The notes below the pieces were generated by a model. That model did not search any database, had not been told where the DNA came from, and saw only the letters and a list, made by a program, of their open reading frames with translations. Source: Opitutia bacterium UBA5964 (GTDB lineage Bacteria; Verrucomicrobiota; Verrucomicrobiia; Opitutales; Coraliomargaritaceae). From it: a stretch of DNA of 13,503 nt. Shown here piece after piece: positions 6,449 to 12,261 of the stretch (positions within the stretch are counted from its first letter, which is position 1; each line of letters opens with the position of its first letter). Location: contig DJBY01000126.1 of assembly GCA_002430605.1 (NCBI GenBank), positions 4,050 through 17,552 on the forward strand, in the 5' to 3' direction. The position numbers were made by a program, and so were the translations under genes.

Positions 6449-7521
6449 GATGTAGCAGCGGTTAAAAAAGCCTCCATTTCAGCGTCAGTTCCTATGCTGA
6501 CACGTATAAAAGAGCAAGTTAAAGGATGAGAGGGGAAATAACGCACCAATACGTGCGCCTGCTTTAAATGGTCGAACAGCGACGCGGCCACCGCCGCACC
6601 AGATTCTCCGGCGCCATTCTGTGGCTCAGTGAATAAAAAGTTGGCTGCCGACGGATAGGTAAACCAACCGAGCGTGTCGAGCTGAGCCAGCGTCGACGCA
6701 CGTGTCGCAATCACCCGCTGCCGTTGCGACTCAAAGTATTCAATATCCTCAAACGCGGCCTGCGCCGCAGCCTGCGCCACTCGGTCCACATTGTAGGCAT
6801 CGCGCACTCGATCCAACATGGCGATAATCCCTGCGCTCGCCATACCAAACCCGACCCGCATACCAGCGAGGGCGTACGACTTCGAGAACGTGCGCACCAC
6901 CACTAGGTTTTCATACTGCTGCAGCAGAGTGACCGCAGTCTCGCCGCCGAAATCTACATACGCCTCGTCCACCACCAATATTCCGTCGATTCGTTGCAGC
7001 ACCGCTTCAATGGCAGTCAGAGGAAACGCCACGCCAGTCGGTGCATTCGGCGAAGTGAGGAAAAAAACTGGCGCGTTGGTCGCAACCATCGCCTCCACAT
7101 CCAGCTCCATCGAGCGGGTAAAAGGCACATCAATCATACCTTTGCCCGACATCCCGACCACCACTGGATAGAGCGAGTAACTCGGCACGGTGTGCCCCGC
7201 CCCCTTGGCGGAAACATAGCAGCGCGTAATTAGATCTAAAATATTGTCCGAGCCATTACCAATAATGACGTTTTGTGCGCTCAGGCCGAACCGCTCACCA
7301 ATCACAGCACGGAGTCGCTGGCTGACCGGCTCCGGATAGCGACGCAGTTGCGCCACTTCAGCGGCCACCGCCTCGGCGACCCTTGGCGACGGTGGATACG
7401 GGTTCTCATTAGTGTTGAGCTTGACCCATCCCTCACCCTGCGGTTGCTCACCGGGCACATAGGCATGTAATTCCTGAACGTGCGGTAAGGCACGTGCATT
7501 GGCATCAAATTTTTTCTTCAT
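6430..7521 (-). CDS. hisC: Histidinol-phosphate aminotransferase
   Basis: This PLP enzyme transfers an amino group from glutamate to imidazole acetol phosphate, giving histidinol phosphate. From the ATG at 7521 it is 363 residues. Visible features are the N-terminal ALPHVQELHAYVPGEQP, KLNTNENPYPPSP, GNGSDNILDLI, the SPNAPTG motif (Asn159), VVDEAYVDF (Asp185, Tyr188), PLP lysine Lys214 in TFSKSYALAG and the C-terminal FIRVSIGT with its substrate-carboxylate arginine. The fold-type I architecture is complete. The frame is open to 7626, but those residues are unlike the family; a second in-frame ATG at 7527 would add only Met-Pro and cannot be excluded. Neither start has a Shine-Dalgarno. It overlaps hisB by 19 bases. 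Upstream, 7522-7678 holds no gene and must contain the hisC promoter if transcription from hisD does not reach across the remnants. Confidence 0.95.
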   Translation of the reverse strand: MKKKFDANARALPHVQELHAYVPGEQPQGEGWVKLNTNENPYPPSPRVAEAVAAEVAQLRRYPEPVSQRLRAVIGERFGLSAQNVIIGNGSDNILDLITRCYVSAKGAGHTVPSYSLYPVVVGMSGKGMIDVPFTRSMELDVEAMVATNAPVFFLTSPNAPTGVAFPLTAIEAVLQRIDGILVVDEAYVDFGGETAVTLLQQYENLVVVRTFSKSYALAGMRVGFGMASAGIIAMLDRVRDAYNVDRVAQAAAQAAFEDIEYFESQRQRVIATRASTLAQLDTLGWFTYPSAANFLFTEPQNGAGESGAAVAASLFDHLKQAHVLVRYFPSHPLTCSFIRVSIGTDAEMEAFLTAATSWLNHA

Positions 7522-7678
7522 GGGCATATATCGAACTAGCAGAAGACAAACGCGCAAGTCCGCGACTCCGGAAATCCGCTCCTTAATCAACTTTGACGGA
7601 GAACCAGCGATTTGCTTTCTCTCCAATCATAGCTACCGCTCTATAAACACTACTTCACTCGCCAGAGGTAAATCCAAA

Positions 7679-7918
7679 ATGTTCAGAAATTTCATAATTC
7701 CTACTTTTATCGCGATTCTCATCGCCCAGAGTAGCACCGCCGATGAAATTTAAATGAAAAACGGTTCTCGACTGATTGGCGAACTCATTCGCATCGAAGC
7801 CGATAAGGTTACCTTCTCAACACCATTTGCCGGCACGATCACGGCCAACCATGACAAGGTCGAGCGCATCATCACCCAAGCCGCCGTCACGTTGATGCCG
7901 AAAAATCAATCTCTGTGA
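7679..7918 (+). pseudogene. Decayed N-terminus of a DUF481-like exported protein, broken by an in-frame stop
   Basis: The frame starts at the ATG at 7679 with a signal peptide (MFRNFIIPTFIAILIAQSSTADEI), hits TAA at 7751-7753, and continues in the same frame with MKNGSRLIGELIRIEADKVT and STPFAGTITANHDKVERII up to TGA at 7916. Read through the stop, this is the pattern ADEI-x-(M/L)KNGSRLxGE...TPFAGTI that opens many DUF481-type outer-membrane proteins of this phylum, as far as I recall them. One base change (TAA from CAA, GAA or AAA) would restore it. The beta-barrel C-terminal part is missing. It lies antisense to the his genes, between hisD and hisC. An alternative is a reinitiating 54-residue cytoplasmic peptide from the ATG at 7754, which I think less likely. 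Confidence 0.6.
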
Positions 7919-7929
7919 ACATCACAATC

Positions 7930-8057
7930 ATGAAAGCATACAGACCACTGCCCCTCACTGCAGTGCTCGCCACTCTCTTCTCAGGCGGTACCAGCTTGAT
8001 GTGACGATCTAGCAGTCACGCCGATTTTCTTACTAATGGAGAGATTACCGAGTGCGC
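7930..8057 (+). pseudogene. Possible second exported-protein remnant, truncated at hisD
   Basis: A new plus-strand frame starts at the ATG at 7930 with a signal-like MKAYRPLPLTAVLATLFSGG and TSLM, then TGA at 8002. Past that stop the same frame reads RSSSHADFLTNGEITECAY, again placing an Ala-Asp followed by a (T/K)NG element after the signal peptide, as in the neighbour at 7679. It then runs into the hisD 3' end (stop at 8058) without any barrel domain. It could be a relic of a second, similar gene. Evidence is short and the frame differs from the first remnant, so this is tentative. Confidence 0.3.
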
Positions 8058-9353
8058 TTATAGACGAATCGTTAGCGAGCGCCCGTGGCCGTCGAGTTTT
8101 TCCAAACGCGCAAAGGTTTCCACCACAGGAGCCGCATTCGCTAGGCTCTTGGCGTCGTAGCGTAGGATACTCGAGCGCCGAATAAAGTCGGTCGCTTGTA
8201 AACCACTGAAGAAACGCCCCGCACGGCCAGTTGGCAATGTGTGGCTCGGCCCAGCGGTAAAATCGCCCAATACGGTCGGCGTCATATAGCCCTGCAGGAT
8301 CGCACCCGCGGTGGTAATCTTTTTTGTCAACGCATCGATCGACTTGTCGGCGATCTGTAGCTCCAAGTGCTCCGGTGCGATATAGTTCGAGACCTGTGCG
8401 GCTTGATCGAGATTCTTACAAGTCACCGCAAGGAAGCGGCCCTTCAAGACCTTCTCACATTTTGCGGCGTGGCTGCGCTCGGGTAATTGCTTGACGAGGG
8501 ATTTCTCGATCTTGCTCAGCAGCGCCTTGCTGGTAGTTGCCAGATAAATAATTTCCTTACCGCTACCGTGCTCGGCCTGTGCGATTAAGTCCGCGGCGAC
8601 ATGGTGTGGGTTCGCCCCCGCATCCGCGATGATCATCACTTCACTCGGGCCAGGCAGCAGATCGATTCCTACAGTGCCCAGCACTTGACGCTTCGCCTCC
8701 ATCACGAAGGCATTGCCTGGGCCAAATATTTTGTCCACCGCTGGAACAGTTGCGGTGCCATAGGCCATTGCGCCAACGGCTTGCACCCCGCCAACTTTAT
8801 ACACTTCATCAATGCCGACCATCGAAAGCGCGGCCAGCATACCTGGTGCAATCGAACCATCCGCAGCCGGTGGTGTGCAGACGCAAATCTCGGGGTTCTT
8901 TACCAGCTTCGCCAGTACCGCCGTCATAATGACAGTCGAAACGAGCGGCACATTGCCACCAGGTACATACAGCCCGACACGTTGGATCGGATAGAAGCGT
9001 TCGCCGACAATGCCACCTTGCGCGTTCTTCATCTTCCAATCTTTAGGCAGGGTCTTTTTATGGAAAGCTTTAACCAGCGCGATGGACTCGCGAATCGCTT
9101 TACGATCGGCAGATGACAGGCTCTTTAATGCCGCTTTCATCTCCGCGGGATCAACCCGCATTGCTGTGGCGCTCATGTGCGCGCCGTCAAACTTCTGCGT
9201 GTAGTCGAGCACCGCCTTGTCGCCGCGCGCTTTCACATCGGCCAACACGGCAGTCACCACGTCAGAGACATCCCCCGACACAGTGGCATTGGCGCAGAAC
9301 TGGCGCAGGGCATTAAAAAAAATGGGCGAATCTGAAAATTCGAGTGTTTGCAT
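8058..9353 (-). CDS. hisD: Histidinol dehydrogenase
   Basis: HisD oxidises L-histidinol twice with NAD to give L-histidine, the last step of the pathway. The 431-residue length is standard. Conserved features include the NAD-fold segment VGLYVPGGNVPLVSTVIM, KVGGVQAVGAMAYGT, KIFGPGNAFV and DLLPGPSEVMI. The zinc ligands Gln259 and His262 (IAQAEHGSG), Asp364 (GDFTAGPSHTLPT) and His423 (LDGHGRS) are present, as is the catalytic Glu328-His329 pair in APEHLEL. The ATG at 9353 is preceded by the pyrimidine-rich TTCTCTTCTAGTTTATT with no Shine-Dalgarno. It follows the LolA-like gene by 52 bases. Downstream, plus-strand gene remnants separate it from hisC. No histidine-rich leader peptide is visible upstream. 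Confidence 0.97.
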   Translation of the reverse strand: MQTLEFSDSPIFFNALRQFCANATVSGDVSDVVTAVLADVKARGDKAVLDYTQKFDGAHMSATAMRVDPAEMKAALKSLSSADRKAIRESIALVKAFHKKTLPKDWKMKNAQGGIVGERFYPIQRVGLYVPGGNVPLVSTVIMTAVLAKLVKNPEICVCTPPAADGSIAPGMLAALSMVGIDEVYKVGGVQAVGAMAYGTATVPAVDKIFGPGNAFVMEAKRQVLGTVGIDLLPGPSEVMIIADAGANPHHVAADLIAQAEHGSGKEIIYLATTSKALLSKIEKSLVKQLPERSHAAKCEKVLKGRFLAVTCKNLDQAAQVSNYIAPEHLELQIADKSIDALTKKITTAGAILQGYMTPTVLGDFTAGPSHTLPTGRAGRFFSGLQATDFIRRSSILRYDAKSLANAAPVVETFARLEKLDGHGRSLTIRL

Positions 9354-9405
9354 AATAAACTAGAAGAGAACTGTTAGCATCTGCGGCTATAAGAGCCGAG
9401 CTTAC

Positions 9406-10137
9406 TTAGTTTTTTTGACCGGTCGGGATAGTGAAGATTCCGCGTTTTAATGGTTTGTTCACTTTAATGTCACGAACCACCATTGTGTGTAGCATTTTCT
9501 GGCCCTGATAATACTCGACACGTTTGGGAAATTTAATGCCCGCAACAATCTGTTCGCCGACTTCGACACTCTCCACTCCTTTATCCGTAATCGTGGAGAC
9601 GAGCGTATCATCATTGATGGCAAAATAGCGTGTGGTGGAAATGCCGCCTGGGTAGGAATACAACAGTTTATGGCAACGCACGCCACGTCGTTGCTCAATC
9701 CCCTCATATTCGATGCGCTCGCCACTCTTAAAGTCGGCACCATAGAAACTGAAGAACTGACGCGTGCTGAATGCGACACGTTTAAGTTCCTCATCCGTCA
9801 TCGTGCGGATTTGAGAGCGCTTATCCTCATCACTTAAATTTGAGCGAATAATGCACCCCGATTTGCCTTCCAGAATCGTCGTTTCGACCAGATCATCGAC
9901 TGTCACCACTAAGCGCTGCGAGCAGGGCTTGCGCGAAATAATCAGAATCGTCGCACTTGGCATTTTAGACTCCGCCGGCTCGATCCAGCCACTCATCTGC
10001 AAAGTGACCAAATTGTTCAACGCCGCCTCAGTGCCAGCGGTCGCGCGGGCGCGTTCAACAATGGCACTCACCTTTGGCCCCTCAGCAAACAGCGGAGCGG
10101 CGAGAGCGATTAAACAAATTGAGGATAATAACTTCAT
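9406..10137 (-). CDS. Exported LolA-like protein of unknown function
   Basis: The 243-residue protein has a classical signal peptide, MKLLSSICLIALAAPLFA, with likely cleavage after Ala18 and no lipobox, so it should be periplasmic. The mature part begins with a helix (VSAIVERARATAGTEAALNN) followed by alternating beta-rich segments. It includes TLQMSGWIEP, FSTRQFFSFYG, RCHKLLYSYPGG and a closing VRDIKVNKPLKRGIFTIPTG. That order (helix, curved sheet, late DIKVNKPL..IFTIP strand) resembles the LolA/LolB-type fold found in outer-membrane lipoprotein-sorting proteins. I cannot assign it to lipoprotein transport: such proteins are common in this phylum without known partners, and no Lol genes are nearby. 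It sits 68 bases after guaA and 52 bases before hisD on the same strand, an odd place for a periplasmic protein. Confidence 0.75.
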   Translation of the reverse strand: MKLLSSICLIALAAPLFAEGPKVSAIVERARATAGTEAALNNLVTLQMSGWIEPAESKMPSATILIISRKPCSQRLVVTVDDLVETTILEGKSGCIIRSNLSDEDKRSQIRTMTDEELKRVAFSTRQFFSFYGADFKSGERIEYEGIEQRRGVRCHKLLYSYPGGISTTRYFAINDDTLVSTITDKGVESVEVGEQIVAGIKFPKRVEYYQGQKMLHTMVVRDIKVNKPLKRGIFTIPTGQKN

Positions 10138-10205
10138 ACTTATATGCTACAGACCTAGCTAAACAGAATTTGTTCGAAACTGAGACGAGCGTGGAACTCG
10201 TGCGG

Positions 10206-11753
10206 CTACTCCCACTCGATTGTGCTCGGTGGCTTCGAGCTGATGTCGAGCACCACACGATTGCAACCAGATACCTCATTGATGATACGGCTCGAAACCT
10301 TACGAAGCACTTCGTAAGGGACACGCGCCCAGTCGGCTGTCATCGCATCGAGACTCTCGACGATACGTAGCGCAATCACGTTTTCGTAGGTGCGTTCATC
10401 GCCCATCACACCGACTGTTTTAACAGGCAGGAATACGCAGAACGACTGCCACACCTTGTAATAAAGATCCGCAGCCATCATCTCTTCTTGAAGAATCGCA
10501 TCCGCCTTGCGCAGCACGACCAGATCCTCTTCCTTGATCGCCCCCATGACGCGCACGCCAAGCCCTGGACCTGGGAACGGTTGACGCCAAACGACTTCCT
10601 TCGGCAAGCCGAGTTGGGTGCCGAGCTCACGCACTTCATCCTTAAACAGTTCGCGCAGCGGCTCCAGCAGCTTAAGATTCATCTTCTCTGGAAGCCCACC
10701 GACATTGTGGTGGCTTTTAATCAGCGCCGCAGGGTTGCCATCGATCGCGATCGACTCGATCACATCTGGATAGAGCGTGCCCTGAGCGAGGAAGGTGTAG
10801 TTGCCGTGCTCCTTGAGCTCGGTGACCGACTCGTCAAACACCTCGACGAAAGCATTGCCGATAATCTTACGCTTCGTTTCTGGATCCGACACGCCAGCCA
10901 GACGATCCAAGAAGAACTTGCCCTTATCGGCCACGCGCACATCGAGATCGAAGTGATCGCCGTAAAGTTTTTCAACCTGCTCACGCTCATGTAAGCGCAG
11001 CAGACCATTATCCACAAACACGCATGTCAGCTGCTTGCCGATCGCTTTGTGAATCAACGCAGCCGCGACCGAAGAATCCACCCCACCGGACAGACCCAGG
11101 ATCACGCGCTCGTCGCCGACAGTGTCTTTGATCTTCTGCACGCTTTCTTCGATGTAGTTGGCCATCGACCAATCCGTATCGCAGCCGCAAATCTTGAAGA
11201 GGAAGTTCGCAATCACCTCAGTGCCCATCTCGGAGTGCGCCACCTCGGGGTGAAACTGCATGCCGTAGAAATTACGTTTCGCATCTTGAATCGTCGCGTA
11301 AGGCGAATTCTCAGTCGAAGCGACAGCCTCGAACCCTTCAGGAAGCTGCTCTAGGCGATCGCCATGCGAATTCCAAACACTCAGTGTGTCCGGCATGCCC
11401 TCGAACAGCTTGCCCTTGATTGCAATATTGAGTGTGCCGTGGCCAAACTCGCGCTCATCACTTTTAGCCACGCGGCCACCGAGCATGTGTGCCATCAGCT
11501 GCTCGCCATAGCAAATACCCAACACGGGGAGGCCCATTTCAAAGACTTTCGCATCTGGACGCGGCGAGCCTTCGATCAATACCGAGGAGGGTCCACCAGA
11601 CAGGATGACACCCTTGACGCCCGCTTCTTTAAGCACGCTAGCTTGCGTGTTATACGGATAAATACGGGAAAGGACATTGGCCTCACGAATACGACGGGCA
11701 ATGACCTGCGTGTATTGAGAACCGAAATCGAGAACTGCGATATGATCTGGCAT
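10206..11753 (-). CDS. guaA: GMP synthase (glutamine-hydrolysing)
   Basis: GuaA converts XMP to GMP with ATP and glutamine. The 515-residue protein has an N-terminal class I amidotransferase domain (about 1-190) with nucleophile Cys81 in GICYGEQLM and His168/Glu170 in MQFHPEV. The ATP-pyrophosphatase domain follows, with its P-loop LGLSGGVDSSVAA (SGGVDSS, 222-228). Further blocks are CVFVDNGLLR, QGTLYPDVIES, KSHHNVGGLPE, PFPGPGLGVRV and the dimerisation/XMP-binding C-terminus ending KPPSTIEWE. The length is close to the E. coli enzyme. The ATG at 11753 is preceded by a pyrimidine-rich stretch (CTTCTTACTCTTCGTC) with no Shine-Dalgarno. It lies 48 bases after the zinc-ribbon gene and is probably co-transcribed with it. 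A short 5-base inverted repeat (ACGAG/CTCGT) after the stop is too weak to call a terminator. Confidence 0.98.
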   Translation of the reverse strand: MPDHIAVLDFGSQYTQVIARRIREANVLSRIYPYNTQASVLKEAGVKGVILSGGPSSVLIEGSPRPDAKVFEMGLPVLGICYGEQLMAHMLGGRVAKSDEREFGHGTLNIAIKGKLFEGMPDTLSVWNSHGDRLEQLPEGFEAVASTENSPYATIQDAKRNFYGMQFHPEVAHSEMGTEVIANFLFKICGCDTDWSMANYIEESVQKIKDTVGDERVILGLSGGVDSSVAAALIHKAIGKQLTCVFVDNGLLRLHEREQVEKLYGDHFDLDVRVADKGKFFLDRLAGVSDPETKRKIIGNAFVEVFDESVTELKEHGNYTFLAQGTLYPDVIESIAIDGNPAALIKSHHNVGGLPEKMNLKLLEPLRELFKDEVRELGTQLGLPKEVVWRQPFPGPGLGVRVMGAIKEEDLVVLRKADAILQEEMMAADLYYKVWQSFCVFLPVKTVGVMGDERTYENVIALRIVESLDAMTADWARVPYEVLRKVSSRIINEVSGCNRVVLDISSKPPSTIEWE

Positions 11754-11801
11754 GACGAAGAGTAAGAAGGTGAAAAGTTAAAACGTATGAAAGTGAATTG
11801 T

Positions 11802-12089
11802 CTAAAAGCGCAGACGACCATTGGTAAACCCGCACTGAGGGCAATCGCATTCTTCACTGCCATGTGCACCAGTGTAAATCTGACTGCATTTGATACAGTG
11901 ATAAATGACCTTCGAGCGCTGGGCCTCAAAGAGATGCTTATCCTTCCAATCGTAGTAAAACCACAAACCGAAGAGCAGCGCAAAGCCACTCCCCAGATAC
12001 AGGAGAAAAAAGATATCTACATCGAGTCCGATCACAGAGAGCAATGTGGGCGACCGCGCGCGCGGCTCAAGTAAATTGAGTCGGCACAC
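11802..12089 (-). CDS. Small one-TM membrane protein with C-terminal zinc ribbon
   Basis: From the ATG at 12089 the product has 95 residues. A single membrane segment covers about 24-46 (DIFFLLYLGSGFALLFGLW). A charged stretch follows, then a rubredoxin-like zinc ribbon: CIKC (Cys65, Cys68), an 14-residue loop and CPQC (Cys83, Cys86), with an extra Cys81. The first 18 residues are Arg-rich and look non-coding, so the true start may be the GTG at 12035 (77 residues, beginning just before the membrane segment). Neither has a Shine-Dalgarno. The arrangement predicts a membrane-anchored small metal-binding domain, probably facing the cytoplasm; I do not know a function. It directly precedes guaA (48 bases) and could share its transcript. 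Four ordered cysteines and the intact TM argue that it is a real gene. Confidence 0.7.
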   Translation of the reverse strand: MCRLNLLEPRARSPTLLSVIGLDVDIFFLLYLGSGFALLFGLWFYYDWKDKHLFEAQRSKVIYHCIKCSQIYTGAHGSEECDCPQCGFTNGRLRF

Positions 12090-12150
12090 TTCGAACTTAG
12101 CGCGATTTCCAGCTGAGCGAGCCTTGGCAAAACAAATAAAAAACTACAAT

Positions 12151-12243
12151 CAGTGTGGCACGCGCTTCTGTACCAAGCACCGAGCGTGTTTGGCTCAGTA
12201 AGCAGAGAACATGCTCTCGACCTGAACCAGATGCCACAATCGA
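12151..12243 (+). repeat. Dispersed intergenic repeat, copy B (hairpin-capable)
   Basis: This copy aligns to 3449-3554. The 55-base core (12151-12205) shares 44 of 55 positions, and the later blocks ATGCTCTC (12211), TGCCA (12232) and ACAATCGA (12236-12243) appear in the same order with shorter spacing. ACGCGCTT (12160-12167) pairs with GAGCGTGT (12182-12189) with two wobbles, and CCAAGC (12173-12178) can instead pair with GTTTGG (12188-12193). Both stems are kept although the copies differ by about 20 percent. It ends 18 bases before the stop codon of the TPR gene, on the opposite strand. Confidence 0.75.
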
Positions 12244-12261
12244 CACTACGGGGGTCCGCGC

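Noticed and set aside
7522..7626. N-terminal extension of hisC
   Set aside because: Residues before MKKKFDANARALPHV do not resemble HisC, whose family sequence starts at that point.
9371..9405. Short inverted repeat CGGCT/AGCCG between the LolA-like gene and hisD, considered as terminator or attenuator
   Set aside because: Only five pairs, no following T run and no His-codon leader; not distinguishable from chance.
10160..10200. ACGAG/CTCGT hairpin after guaA, considered as a terminator
   Set aside because: Five-base stem with no U-tract on the minus strand.
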